DNA from: Coenobita brevimanus
Lineage: Eukaryota > Arthropoda > Malacostraca > Decapoda > Coenobitidae
Assembly (NCBI GenBank): GCA_032717465.1
Contig: CM064655.1
Span: forward strand, 22,162,146-22,226,145
Direction of reading: 5' to 3'
DNA length: 64,000 nucleotides
Under the pieces are notes generated by a model that made no database searches, was not told the origin of the DNA, and saw only the letters and a program-made list of their open reading frames with translations. The position numbers and the translations under genes are program-made. Below, in pieces: positions 27,300 to 39,677 of the stretch. Numbering within the stretch: the stretch's first letter is position 1; every line of letters begins with the position of its first letter.

Positions 27300-27660
27300 A
27301 TTCAAAATGAAGTTTCTCCAAGTTTTGGTATGTACCGTAATTCTGAGTGGATGAACACTGGACCTAAGCGATCTTTCTTCATCTGTGTCAAGTCTGAAAA
27401 TGATGAGTAAATAAAACTCGACCTGAGAAATTCCATGTTTCAGTTTGTAAAGTAATTCTAAAAGTGAATATCCTCCACATATTTCGGCATGTCTAGTAAT
27501 TATGAATGGAAGTGATATTTCTCTGTATGTTTCGATCTGTCTGGTAATCTTAAGTGTGTGAAATTGGACCTGAGCGATGTTTGCTTAAGTTTCGATCGAA
27601 CTTTGAATTGGGATTGAGTAGTCTTTTTCCTGAGCGATGTTTTCCCGTATTGTATGGTAC
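27300..27660. repeat. degenerate repeat around TTTCGGYATGTCTRGTAATT
   Basis: Irregular units carry TTTGGTATGTACCGTAATTC, TTTCGGCATGTCTAGTAATT or TTTCGATCTGTCTGGTAATC, with GGACCTGAGCGATGTTT between some of them. Spacing is variable (about 45-130 bp). The same unit appears again near 53,268-53,395. Confidence 0.65.
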
Positions 27661-27959
27661 GGCTGATGATTATGACTGATCAAAAATACAGGCTAATACT
27701 ATATCACTTTATTCAGTTATAGATTTTTTGGGGAGGGGAATGATGTCACTGAATTACAACAAACAGTGCACTGCATCAATAAATTTCTGCTCCTTTTTCA
27801 AAATGTAAGGTCCAGCAAGAGTGACGGTCCATTTTTTGTTGGCCCGTACCTCGAGGTGTGGCTAATCTAATTTTCCGATCTCTTGGCGAGGGCGAGTTGA
27901 TATCATGCATTACGCGGCATCCCCATAATATTTGTCAGATAGGTGAGGAGTGGGCTGAT

Positions 27960-27962
<3 letters not shown>

Positions 27963-28018
<56 letters not shown>
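27963..28018. repeat. (GT)n microsatellite
   Basis: About 27 GT units, nearly perfect. Confidence 0.97.
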
Positions 28019-29821
28019 GAGAAATTCATGGGGAATCCTACTGTGTTGGGGTTGCTGCATTTCTGAATCATACTATCTATATATGACACCCAGTGAACCC
28101 AGACAAGTTGTAACAATGCGACATTACATGAAAGGACACACTACTGCATCCGCTTCAATGTCTGCCCCCGGGTGGGATCAGACCAGTAGCTTGTTTTGAT
28201 CCACCCAGCTACTGTTTCAAACCCAAATATTCTGGAAATTTTGAGATAAGCAACTGAGACCGCCTGTAAGGCATGGTAAAATTATACAACACAGGGAGAG
28301 ACGTGATTGGCAAAGATGGAGAGGAAGACCGAGAACTGGGTGGAAAGAAAAGATGCGAGTATGCACGGGAGGGCTGTTGTGTGTCGTGGGAAGACGGGGG
28401 TCGACAGAAACGCCAAGAGGACATTTTGTTCAGACCACCTCGCAATGGATGCAGAGGCAGACAATAAAATGATAGATAGATAGGTAAATAGATAGACAAA
28501 TAGACAGACAGACAGGTATATACACAGATAGATAAGTACAGATATTAAGTTTGTAGTAGTCACGAGCTGAACAATTGAAAGAACATCTGTAAATCCTGAT
28601 AACATTATACGACTGTGAATCATAAATTTCTAGAGCAGGTGAGATGAACAGTATCAATTAACATCTGGATATCATGGCAAAATTATACCTGAGTGACTCC
28701 TCCTCCTGCTAGACTATATTAATATCATCACAAGACACAATTACAAGCCGGGGAAAAACTAGATAACATGGTTAGTATTAGAGATCCGATAGAAAGTGGC
28801 TAGCGTATAAAATAAGTGGAGATTGTGTGGGAGTGGGTGAGGGTAACGATGGCTGGGGGTAAGGGTGGGTGTGGATGTGGGTGGAAGTGGTCGTGAGGTT
28901 GACAGGAGTGGGTAAGAGGGTGTGAGTGGAGTTGGAGTGAGAATACAGTAGGTGCGGGAATAGAAGTGGTTGTGTTTGCTGGTGCAGTGTGGGTGGAAGT
29001 GGGTGTACTGTAGGAAGGATGGTGTGGGTGGTGATGGGCGTGGGAACAAAGGTGTCACCAGGTGGAATCTGGAGGCGTTGCTGACTCACTCTGCTCGAGG
29101 CCCGGGAAGGAGATAGGGATGGAGGAGGGAAAGTGGAGAGTGGGAGATGGAGGCAGGGGGAGGGGGAGCAGAAGGAAGGGGAATAGCAAACGAGGGAGAG
29201 ACAAAAGTGGGTAGAAAAGAAGAGATAAGAGGATAGAAAACATGATGCGAAGAATGTCACACACTAAGATGATGGCGATACTAACAATGGACACGTTCAC
29301 TGCTCGTGTGTCGGGTGAAGGTTTCGTGGGGAATAAATCCGCTTCGAGAAAAGGGCATGATTAGAAATAAGATTAAACATTTATTAAGTACGCACTATCT
29401 TTTACCATTTTAACTTATACCATTAGATGACTAGTATACAAGAGAGGAACGTTGATGTGTCCTGTTTTGTTCTACATGAAAACCGTAATCAAAACCTCCT
29501 AACACCCATACTGTCAGACCTGCAACACATCTTCACAAGGGTTCTGTCCCATACATCACCACCAATGATCTCCACTCGAGTCTATCCTATCCCCTTCTAT
29601 CCAAAACCGCACATTTTAGTCTGAGATTTTGAATTCTTTTGAGCAATATATTATTTAAACCTGTTCTCCGACAACAGTGACCAATATATGATGCTCGTCT
29701 GTTCTCACTTTGCCACACTATCACCTCAATCTATCCTGCCCACATCCCTCTGCCCAATCCATTCATTTTTAGCTCCAGTCGATGAAATGCTTCACTTACA
29801 GGAAACTTACTGGTCAAACTG
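28019..29821. other. no gene seen; low-complexity patches
   Basis: GATA/GACA words lie at 28,469-28,530, and G/T-rich sequence on the plus strand at about 28,820-29,200. The long minus-strand open frames over 28.8-29.3 kb are Pro/Ser/Thr-rich composition artefacts. Confidence 0.5.
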
Positions 29822-30175
29822 TTAGGACTCCATAATATAATTACAAATCATAATAGATAGATAGATAAATAGATAGATAGACAGACAGATAGAAGCAGCA
29901 AGTCAAATGATGAGAAGGTATTGTGTCTGCGAAAATCGAGCAATGCTAAGCATGCTTACACACTCTAACTCAAGGAATGCTTTATAGGCACACGACAGCG
30001 CCTAGTGACCATACACAGACATACACACATACTCACACACAGGTTTCTAGAACTTTCCAACCACAGTGTAACACACGTGACACGACCCCTGCTACACCAG
30101 AAATTAGGAAGCAGAGCTCAGAAGAAGTCAAACTATAGAACCGACAGGTAGTAGGGAGAAGGAGCCTAGCAACAT

Positions 30176-30242
<67 letters not shown>

Positions 30243-30483
30243 GGAGGTAGCTCGCAGGGCTCTATACTTCACTCGTGTGTGAGAGACTTTGTTAATATTT
30301 CCAAGACAAATAAAAATAGTCCCATACTCATCTTTACCTCTCCTGTCATTGCATGACAAAAAGGGAACGAAGATTATCTACTTACAAAACTACTCACGTA
30401 TAACAACCGCTCGTCCACGAGTCTAATATATGTATAACTGATCTACAAAACTACACTACATGTTCTACAAATTATATGTTGAG
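29822..30483 (+). repeat. left long terminal repeat of the non-autonomous element
   Basis: Begins TTAGGACTCCATAATATAAT and matches the right copy almost throughout, including GATAGATA/GACAGACAG words, the CTAGTGACCA region, a (GA)n tract at 30,178-30,239 and TCCCATACTCATCTTTACCT. It ends near ACAAATTATATGTTGAGA. Differences from the right copy are scattered substitutions plus (GA)n length. Confidence 0.85.
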
Positions 30484-30489
30484 ATATAG

Positions 30490-30506
30490 TGGCAGCGAAC
30501 GTACGG
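30490..30506 (+). promoter_or_regulatory. putative tRNA primer-binding site
   Basis: TGGCAGCGAACGTACGG starts with TGG, the complement of a tRNA 3' CCA, within seven bases of the end of the left LTR. I cannot assign the tRNA. Confidence 0.4.
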
Positions 30507-30546
30507 ACCTCGTCTACGAATCTACAGTGAATTCCTACAAAATACA

Positions 30547-30635
30547 AGCTACAAGCCTACGAGTCTACAAGTCTACAAGCCTACAAGTCTACAAGCCTAT
30601 GAGTCTACAAGCCTACAAGTCAACGAGTGTACAGT
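30547..30635. repeat. 10-bp repeat CTACAAG(C/T)
   Basis: GCCTACGAGTCTACAAGTCT and similar words repeat at ~10-bp steps, inside the non-autonomous element. Looser copies of CTACAA continue on both sides. Confidence 0.75.
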
Positions 30636-32134
30636 TGATTCTGCATTATCAAGATTGAAAACAAAAAATACCTCTTACAACCAACAACTCACAACCAGCT
30701 CCCGACAGTATTCTCTCCAACCCTCCGTCTGCCCGATCATCACGCTGATGTAGTTTAACAAAATACTGATACAAACAATCTTCCAATTTCTGCGACGAAC
30801 CAACGAACTACAACCATCTACAATCAACTACAAGTAACAACTCTACGAGTCGTCTGTATAATCTTCTACACGCACCTACATGTAGCGACAGTCTTCATCC
30901 CACAACGAGTAAATCATAAGAAAAAAGGACCGCGAATACCTCGAGAAAGAAAAACAAAACAAACAAACGAAGAGTGAGACACGACTCACAACTCACAACT
31001 ACCAGACCTCACCCTCCTCTCTCTGCTACATCCACCCAACCTCCACCGCTGACGCAGGAGCGCGAGGTCAAGACGACGAAGCAAATACCAAGCCCATATT
31101 CACAACTCATCTTACTCACTCATCTTCACTCAAGTTACTCATCGTTACTCATTCATTCACCGCAGCTACCAGTGTGGGAAGTTGACGTCATCATGCGTGC
31201 TTGCTGAAAAGATGCCACGTCAATCAACTCACCACCTGCACCATCACTAACATCAATTCCACAACGGTAAAAATTAGTGAGTTACATAGTTACTTCACTT
31301 ATACGATACACAGTGATAGACAACACATTTTACACAAACATATAAAACCTGCTGTATAGTTACAACTTACATACACATACTTCAATTATCTGCATAATTC
31401 AATCACTAAATAAAACCAACAATAAATATTCTACACTGTATATATTCATTAATTTATTATAGCATTTATTTACAACCAACGAGTGTTACCATTTAGACCT
31501 ACATAAAATACGTGTTTCATACATACAGCTATACATTATTACATCTACAAAGCAATAAAGAAAATATACTATCACAGCTTCTCAGTGAGAGATTAAAAGA
31601 ACTGTATTAAACATTTATTAATTAAAGCTACCTAATGGAAACAGACAAATTAACTTACAAGGAAAACCAGGAAAAGAATAAAAAAAAGGGCCAACACAAA
31701 TGACGTTAGCAAGAATGAACATCTTCAACACAATCGTGAAGACAAAGATTTCCACACAGTGCTGACACATATATTGCCCACGATAGGTACAAGTGAACAA
31801 CAAGTCAGTGTATATAGTTAATACTGTATATAGTATATATATATTTTTTATATAAAATAAAATATGGAGCTATATAATTTCATTTTCAGTAATATCTGTG
31901 CAATATAAACTAAACCTTAAAAAAGTGTCCCAAGGGAATTAACCAACAATTATGCAACCATGAACAACACAGAGAAAGCGTAGACAAACGAAGAAAAACA
32001 AACTATAGAAACTCAATACATACAAAAAAAAAAAAAAAAATAGAGTATGATCACATAACAAACAAATGAAAATAAGCGTAAGTGTTACTACAAATGCCAA
32101 AATACCACATAAACTCCTACTATAAGTAAAATAA

Positions 32135-32312
32135 AAAGCAAATTGTTGTCTCCACAAGCAAGTGGCATGGCACATCATCACATAAACTCCTATAAGTGAA
32201 ACAAAAAGCAAATTGTTGTCTCCACAAGCAAGTGGCATGGCACATCATCACATAAACTCCTTCTATAAGTGAAATAAAAAGCAATTTGTTGTCTCCACAA
32301 ACAAGTGGCATG
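32135..32312. repeat. ~71-bp tandem repeat, about three copies
   Basis: AAGCAAATTGTTGTCTCCAC followed by AAGCAAGTGGCATGGCACAT recurs from about 32,137, 32,207 and 32,279. It lies inside the non-autonomous LTR element. Confidence 0.85.
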
Positions 32313-32381
32313 TCACATCATCACTATCATCGACCGCAGCATGACCGGATTCAATGGCAGGACTGCAATTATTACAATTAT

Positions 32382-32775
32382 GTAACGACAAACGATATGT
32401 AACAGTTGCATTAACAAAATGTAACTACAATTATAAGGCCAACACAATTATGTAACAGTTGGATTAACAAAATGTAACTACAATTATAAGGCCAACACAA
32501 TTATGTAACAGTTGCATTAACAAAATGTAACTACAATTATAAGGCCAGTACAATTATGTAACAGTTGCATTAACAAAATGTAACTACAGTTATAAGGCCA
32601 ACACAATTATGTAACAATTGCATTAACAAAATGTAACTACAATTATAAGGCCAACACAATTATGTAACAGTTGCATTAACAAAATGTAACTACAATTATA
32701 AGGCCAACACAATTATGTAACAGTTGCATTAACAAAATGTAACTACAATTATAAGGCCAACACAATTATGCGTTA
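32382..32775. repeat. 53-bp minisatellite, about seven copies
   Basis: AAGGCC occurs at 32,435, 32,488, 32,541, 32,594, 32,647, 32,700 and 32,753, an exact 53-bp period. The unit includes TTATGTAACAGTTGCATTAA and CAAAATGTAACTACAATTAT. Copies differ at only one to three positions. Downstream (to about 32,960) the sequence dissolves into shorter TACAATTATGTA words. Confidence 0.95.
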
Positions 32776-33285
32776 CCACAATATTATGTAACAATTCATA
32801 AAATGTTACAATTATGTATTACTACAATGTTACTACAATTTTACAATTACAATACAATTATGTAACAATTCACAATGTTACAATTATGTATTACCACAAT
32901 GTTACTACAATATTATGTAAAGTCATACAATTTTACCACAATTCTGTTTTACCAGAATGATCATACAAGTTAGGTGAAATATTAGACATTACTAAAGGGA
33001 TAACTCAATATGTAATGTAATAACCTAGCAGTATTACCACTGCACAATTATATGCGTATGTCTGTTATACATACACATCTTACAAAATGTCATACAACAA
33101 CCATTGCATTTGTTCAGTTATGTATACAACTTGTTTAACATATAATATTACTGAACTATTACAATATTAACACGAATATTATACAGTATGTATACAATAT
33201 TATAATCAATATTATGTACTAATAGATTAGCATAAGTCAATGATGATTGCTGTTGGAGGACCTTCAGTGGCGTGACCGAGAAATA

Positions 33286-33641
33286 TTAGGACTCCATATT
33301 ATAATTATAAATCATAATAGATAGATAAATAAATCGATAGATAGACAGACAGATAGAAGCAGCAAGTCAGATGATGAGAAGGTATTGTGTCTGCAAGAAT
33401 CGAGCAATGCTAAATATGCTAACACACTCTAACTCAAGGAATGCTTTATAGGCACACGACAGCGCCTAGTGACCACACACACACATACACACATACTCAC
33501 AGACAGGTTTCTAGAACTTTCCAACCACAGTATAACACACGTGACACGACCCCTGCTACACCAGAATTTAGGAAGCAGAGCTCAGAAGGAGACAGGCCAT
33601 AGAACCAGCAGGTAGTAGTGAGAAGGAGCCTAGCAACATGG

Positions 33642-33729
<88 letters not shown>

Positions 33730-33988
33730 GAGAGTGAGACAGGGAGGTTAGCTCGTTGGACTCTACCTATACTTCACTCGTGTGTGAGAGACATTGTTAA
33801 TATTTCCAAGACTAATAAAAATAGTCCCACCTACTCTTTACCTCTCCTGTCATTGCATGACAAAAAGGGAAGGAAGATTATCTACTTACAAAACTACTCA
33901 CGTATAACAACCGCTCGTCTACGAGTCTAATATATGTATAACTGATCTACAAAACTACACTACAAGTTCTACAAATTATATTGTGAGA
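33286..33988 (+). repeat. right long terminal repeat of the non-autonomous element
   Basis: Second copy of the 29.8-kb repeat, starting TTAGGACTCCATATTATAAT. It is longer because of a compound tract: (GA)n at 33,641-33,709 followed by GACAGACAGACAGACAGAGA. It ends near ATTATATTGTGAGA. Confidence 0.85.
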
Positions 33989-34661
33989 AAACTACATAAT
34001 CCATCCTCCAAGGTATAGTCAATCCTAATATCCCACTATCCACTATCGTCCTAGCCAGTTCCGCCCAGGTTTGTTCACCCCCGTCATCCACTTCTTCCTG
34101 AATGTTCAAGGAAGTACATGTACACGGGGATACGCATGACGAAGGGTTGCATTTTTTTTTTCCCTGGCAGTTGATGAATTAGCTCTCACGTAATTGTGAA
34201 GTGTATCCATAGAGGAAAAATTTTAGTTTGATGAGAATGACAAAAAAAAAAAAAAAAAAAAAAAAAAGGAAAGGCAGGCAAACATCAAAATATCTTACAA
34301 CTATGAACTCATATACAAATATTCCATAAAAGCAAAATGAAAAAAAGTGCCACCCTCGTTGTAAATTTATCAATATTATTTTATTATTACTCAAGTTCAC
34401 TGACGGTAATGATGGACACTTTATCTTCACTTTTCCTTACTGAACAGGGATGAACGCAAGATGATTAAACAGATACAAAAATACGTGAAAAAATTATCAC
34501 ACATAAGTACGTAAAAAATATCCAGCGTGAGAACCACATACTAGGCACAATGTTAAAGCGAGATAAGGGTGGTAATTGGCTGCGTGTTATCGAAGGCTTT
34601 AGGTACTTTGATAAGATATGAAATTGCTGAAAAAATTGAGGGAGGAGTCAGTGATTACCTT

Positions 34662-34711
<50 letters not shown>

Positions 34712-36240
34712 TGTAATAAGTAGCAAACAAAAATAGACTTAATCCACCGTTAAAAAAGGTTTCTCATTGACACATCTGTTTGCTTTAAATATGTAGTTCT
34801 GCCTTTTCTTCATCTTCATCGCTGAGTTATAACACGAAATTAGTAACAGAATATGATGCTAATCACGAAGAAGTGCCATGAAAGCTATACACAGCCATAG
34901 TACTGTTTTGTTCTCCCACTGAACTAAAACATAAGCTACAGGTGAACGAAAATCTCCGGCTAATTAACCTGAATTAACTGCAATATCGTTTACTTTAGAT
35001 CAAAATTTTAATATTTACCGTAGTGGTATGGGCTACTTAGAGGAATATGTTAAAAAAAATGGGTATCATAACTAACTACCATCGCCGCTAATGTTTCCTT
35101 TTTTATTAATATCAAATCAGGATTAAGGCTTCATTTACCGGAAAAGCACGAAGAGGAACACTGCATAAACAAAAAAGAAAGACAGAAGAAGGCACAAAAA
35201 TGGGAGGCTTGTAACGCTGAAAAAAAAAAAAAAAAAAAAAAAAGACAAGATAAAGGTAAGGGGAAAAGGAGGCTCGTAAAAACTGAAGAAGGGACTCCAT
35301 TTGCAATTTAAGAGGGGCCAGATCTTGATTATATGAGCCAACATTCTTATCATTACACCCGGATCTGACCGAAGATATCTGTTCTGTATACTATTTTTGC
35401 TCTGGGCGTTAAGTCTGATTTTCCCGGGATGATAATTTTTCTATTTTTTCCTTACTGTTTTGCTCCAACATGACAACCTATCCTATCCTATCCTAACCTA
35501 ACCTAATATTTTCCTAACCAGCCAACTAACCAGACACTGACAAACTTAACCTAACCTAGACTTTCCTGGTTAAGAAAAGGGGCCAAAAAAAAAAGTATAA
35601 GAACGGAAATTAGCCATCCGGACGGGACGGAAATGGCACACCTGAATCTGTCGGGGAAATGAAGAAAGGTAAAAGTGCATGCCTGTCCCGGTGCTCTTGT
35701 ACGTTCTATTTTTAACTGAGAATTTTGTGCAGTGATTGAGATTGGATGACCATGTCCTTCTAACTATTGTCATTGCTTTCTGTTTCAATTTGTCGAGAAT
35801 TTTGTATGTGAAATGGGTGGCGCATTTTCTCCTTCACACTTGCTATTACCTGTTTCATTCTTTACTGAGAATTTTAAATGCTTCAGTAATAATGAATGAC
35901 TATAGACGTTTATTTTTACTTAGATGTTTGGAGGCTTTTTAAGATGAGAGAATGAATGTGTGGTAATTTTTTATTGGGCACTGATGGCAGGTTCTCCTAG
36001 TTATTTCTCCAACGTCACTGTTTCCACTTTTTTTTTTTTTTTTTTTTTTTCCGACCCAGTCTTCTTCATATATACTGGTCCACGTGCAGTCACAACAGAA
36101 TCGGATCTCCCTGGTAGGTGAAGAAGAGAGATAAAGAATGAATCCTTCCCTATACTGTAGTAGTCAGGATGGATCGGTTAGGGTTCTGTGTAACGAAAAG
36201 GTGCATTGAATATAGTGGTAATCAGGACCCATATACATAC
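33989..36240. other. no gene seen; microsatellites and a CCTAA patch
   Basis: Contains an A-run (34,242-34,267), (GA)n at 34,666-34,708, an A-run at 35,220-35,243, degenerate TCCTATCCTAACCTAA at about 35,477-35,570, and a T-run at 36,030-36,050. No supportable coding sequence. Confidence 0.55.
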
Positions 36241-36283
36241 AGGGTCTAACCATACCGACCCCAAAACGTGTCGCGTTTGCGCA

Positions 36284-36291
36284 TGACGTCA
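36284..36291. promoter_or_regulatory. perfect CRE palindrome (TGACGTCA)
   Basis: TGACGTCA sits in a CpG-containing context (TCGCGTTTGCGCATGACGTC), about 140 bp upstream of the ATG of the THAP-like exon. CREs bind CREB/ATF bZIP factors and are common in compact promoters. The functional reading is inference from position only. Confidence 0.4.
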
Positions 36292-36431
36292 TGGCGAAGA
36301 CACCAGGTGAGGTCTTCCGAGAAGGGGTTGCCATATAGTGAGAAGTAGACTCAGTTGCTCAGAGGTCACGGCGCCAAACAGGTCACCTCTGTCACCTGCA
36401 CTTTATTCCATTGTATGTGCCCAGTGAAATA

Positions 36432-36730
36432 ATGCCTACCAATTGTGTATTGTTTGGCTGTAACTCTTTACTGAAGAAAGGTGGGGATATAACTTTCCAT
36501 ATTTTCCCCAAAGATGAAGAGATTAAACGTTAAGTTGATTCATCTGTGCAAGAGGAAAGACACAATTAATCCGAATGCTGCTCCCATCTGCAGCCTTCAC
36601 TTTGATCAAAGTGCTTATAAAAGAAATCTAAAATATGAACTTCTCAAACTGCCTGTTCCAAAAAATCAAATACGCCTTGAAGAGCACGCCCTGCCAAAGC
36701 TGAATCTGCCATCAGCTTCAATAAATGTTA
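36432..36730 (+). pseudogene. THAP-domain exon, frameshifted
   Basis: The ATG at 36,432 opens M-P-T-N-C-V-L-F-G-C-N-S, the start of a THAP (C2CH zinc-finger) DNA-binding domain, and continues to F-H-I-F-P-K-D-E-E. That frame stops at a TAA just after K-R. The rest of the domain continues one frame over: I-H-L-C-K-R-K-D, then I-C-S-L-H-F, Y-K-R-N, and A-L-P-K-L-N-L-P (the usual A-V-P-T-I-F-x-P end). The zinc ligands (C-x4-C, C-x2-H) are present. The invariant Trp before I-H is replaced by Leu (TTG) and one extra T shifts the frame. It is probably a relic of a THAP gene or of a THAP-bearing transposase; no downstream exon is visible. Confidence 0.7.
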
Positions 36731-36744
36731 AGTCCCTTCCCCTT

Positions 36745-36809
<65 letters not shown>
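36745..36809. repeat. (CT)n microsatellite
   Basis: About 32 CT units with one TTT interruption near 36,757, directly after the THAP-like segment. Confidence 0.95.
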
Positions 36810-36811
<2 letters not shown>

Positions 36812-37408
36812 GTAGGTGCATATCCCTGTATATGGTGGGCTTTGCTCTTTATAAGCTGTATAGTATATCTCCCCTCACGGGGTTAGTGCTTGCAGAAATG
36901 TGGAAAAGCACGTGGTGCATTGCATTTACCAGCCCAGGTAAAATAAATTGAGGCAACTGGCCACCGCACTAGTATGAGTTGCTAGTATTCATATTTACCC
37001 ACCATTATTTTGTTCTACCCACGTACTGTAGGTAACCATTATTGAGTACCCTAGCAAGAAAGCAGTAGTGTTGAAAATTAAGTACGGTATATCGCAGAAT
37101 GTATTTGTTTAAAGCAGGTTCGTAACGTAGTAATTCCATCTGGAAGCGTTTGGCAAGAAGTATGTTATCATCCCCCCCCTTCCTTCCCTCCCTCCCTCCC
37201 TCCCTTCCAGGTCGCAAAAACAACGGTGCCAGGTCGTTGGAAATGATTTATACAGCTACTTTTCGTTCTCAAAGAGTGAATAATTCGTAAAAACTATATA
37301 GCTTTTTATGTACATGAAGCCACAAAGAGTATATGAAATACATTCACATATATTTAGTAGCTCGGATTAAGAGATTTGTTATTTATAATTAACGATTTGG
37401 TATCTACG

Positions 37409-37451
<43 letters not shown>

Positions 37452-39299
37452 ATATATGCGGAATATATACATTTGACATAATGTGGCTTAAAACCAGCAT
37501 AAAACCTAAGCTTTACCAACGGTAATTTAAAAGACAACTGGCAAGGCATTGTCAGTACTAATATATAGGCATATGTCTCTTCCTGCTGAAGTAATTAGCC
37601 TTTTTGTTCGATACCGAGTATTTTTCAGGATGCAGGTATTAAACAGAAATTTGGCTAATTCGACACGAAAGCTGCAGAGTAAGATGTCGAAGTTAAGGAA
37701 ATGAAGCCTGCATAGTAACATATAGTCATTACCGGTAGCAGTACCAATAAACATCCGGTATCATTTATAACAAGATGATATCCATGTATCCTAATAAATG
37801 TCACTATTAGAGTATATTGTGTTTATTTGTATATTGTGTTTATTTGTAAATATGAGAAGGGAGAGGTTAAACAATCATTTGAATTGAGGAAATGTGTGTG
37901 GGGAACAGAGTTGTGTAAAGGAAGCAAGGTGGGAGGGGTGGGTATGGAGGATGACAGACAGCTGCACCTCACCGCGACTTGAGGCCTCCCTCTGAGGTCC
38001 TAAGGGAGATGGTGGGTGGGGAGAAATGGGGGGAGTGCCCTGTCTCAAGCGTGACGTCAGTAAATCTGCGTAGTGGAAAGGTGTGAGAAGACCCTATATG
38101 TATATGGGTCCTGGTGGTAATGTTGTTAGGCTGATGATGATGACGATAACCTACGACTGGCACACAAAAAAAAAAAAAAAAAAAAAAAAGAACAGGGCGA
38201 GTGAGGATACACAGGACAATGCCATCCATCCATCAGCTACCCCAGGTAAAAACCTGCCCCCGTCTTGACCTCCCTTCACCCAGTCTCCTCAGCGTCCCCC
38301 CCCCTCCCCCTACCCTATTATCCGCCCCACCCCTCCTCCCCTCCCCGGGCTGCAGCAGCGGTATCGCTTCTCATCGGATTTATCGCCCGGGTCCTGAGGC
38401 TGCTGATGTGACCAAGGATGTGACCTCTCGTCTGTGGAATCGTGGGAGGAGGATGTGTAACTGCAGCGGGGGTGATGGCAGGTGTATCAACCGATGTAAG
38501 TGGGATTATATGGGGTTATGACGAAACCGCCTCTCCCACTTACACACTCGATTTGGTGCTACCTTCCTGTAAATCTACACCTGAGTGATGAGCCAAATGG
38601 TTTCCTGTACTCCAAAAGACCATTTACTATGTTGGGTGGTAACCATATAACCAATCAATCAATGGCTTGTGGTCTAGCGGGTTTATTGCTTAATAATACC
38701 CCTCAGGGGCATGTGACTGTTTACACTTGCCTGGTTGTCATAAAGGGTTAACACAAATAAAGGGAGGTTTTATTTACCTATTCTTGCTACCGCTAGGAGA
38801 CTTTTTCAACTTCGGAAAGACCTCTCGTTTTGAAGATAAAATTAATGTCTATTACATTCCTTAAAAACCAAAGACATTGTCATTCTTGCTTCCGCCAGAC
38901 AATTTTTTTTTTTTTTTTTTTTTTTTAATCCACGGTTAGACCTCTCTTATTGAAGGGCTTAGCTTTCTCGACACGCAGATGTCAGCCAGAATGAAAGCTA
39001 ACTCTCTGACAAGGGATGTGCTTTGTCATTGCAGCCACTAACTTCCAGAAAATATTTGGTTACTAAATAATATTATGGCGTGGTGAAACTGGGTAACATC
39101 ATCACCGTCATAATCATCACGACCGTCATACTAAAATGAAAAATCTCAAGAAATAATTCTGGCAGAATGAGTGAGGAGGGGCAATGAAAAAAAATCGAAG
39201 GGTTGGGTGCATGATAACATAAGGGAGAGTGGCTTGGAGTGGCGGAGGGGATGGAAGCTGGCAAAGGAGCGCTTGGGATATTTCGTGTTGTGAATATCA

Positions 39300-39305
<6 letters not shown>
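36810..39305. other. no gene seen; repeat relics
   Basis: Contains CCCTCCCTCCCT words near 37,180-37,207, (CT)n at 37,412-37,446, an A-run at 38,166-38,188, C-rich sequence at 38,250-38,350, and palindromic-repeat relics near 38,788-38,835 and 38,884-38,960 (the second interrupted by a T-run). No coding region is supportable. Confidence 0.55.

Positions 39306-39366
<61 letters not shown>
39306..39366. repeat. (AT)n microsatellite at the PLE 3' end
   Basis: About 30 AT units directly abutting the 3' terminus of the Penelope-like element at 39,367. Confidence 0.95.
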
Positions 39367-39371
<5 letters not shown>

Positions 39372-39677
39372 CACACTAATGCCTTTTATTAGAATATCGA
39401 CAGCATGTACACAAACAGGAGACATGTACTAAAATTGTATATTATAAACTAAAATCAAAGTTTAATTAAAATGCATTTCTCTATTTTCATAGATCCTCAG
39501 TTAAAAATAGTGTCCCAGGAAGAGGTGTGCTTCCTGCGAGTGATTGATAGCCACTGATATTTGGTATGAATTGTCCACTGTTGTTAGTTTCATTTCGAGT
39601 TTTGTGAAGCTTCAGTTGCCCCATTCTCGTAATTCGGAAAAAGGTTTGTTGTTTGAAGCTGTAATTGGGTCAGTGTC

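Larger units (their letters stand above)
29822..33988 (+). mobile_element. non-autonomous LTR retrotransposon (TRIM/LARD-like)
   Basis: Two direct repeats of about 660-700 bp (29,822-30,483 and 33,286-33,988) bracket 2.8 kb with no recognisable coding sequence. Plus orientation is chosen because a primer-binding-site-like TGGCAGCGAACG begins at 30,490, six bases after the left repeat. No gag, protease, RT or integrase motif is visible, so it would depend on enzymes supplied in trans. The interior is made of tandem repeats (10, 70 and 53 bp). I see no clear target-site duplication. The alternative is a segmental duplication; the PBS-like site at the repeat edge argues for an LTR element. Confidence 0.7.

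Noticed and set aside
28759..29300. Overlapping Pro/Ser/Thr-rich minus-strand frames.
   Set aside because: Low-complexity sequence. Several frames are open at once and none has a recognisable domain.
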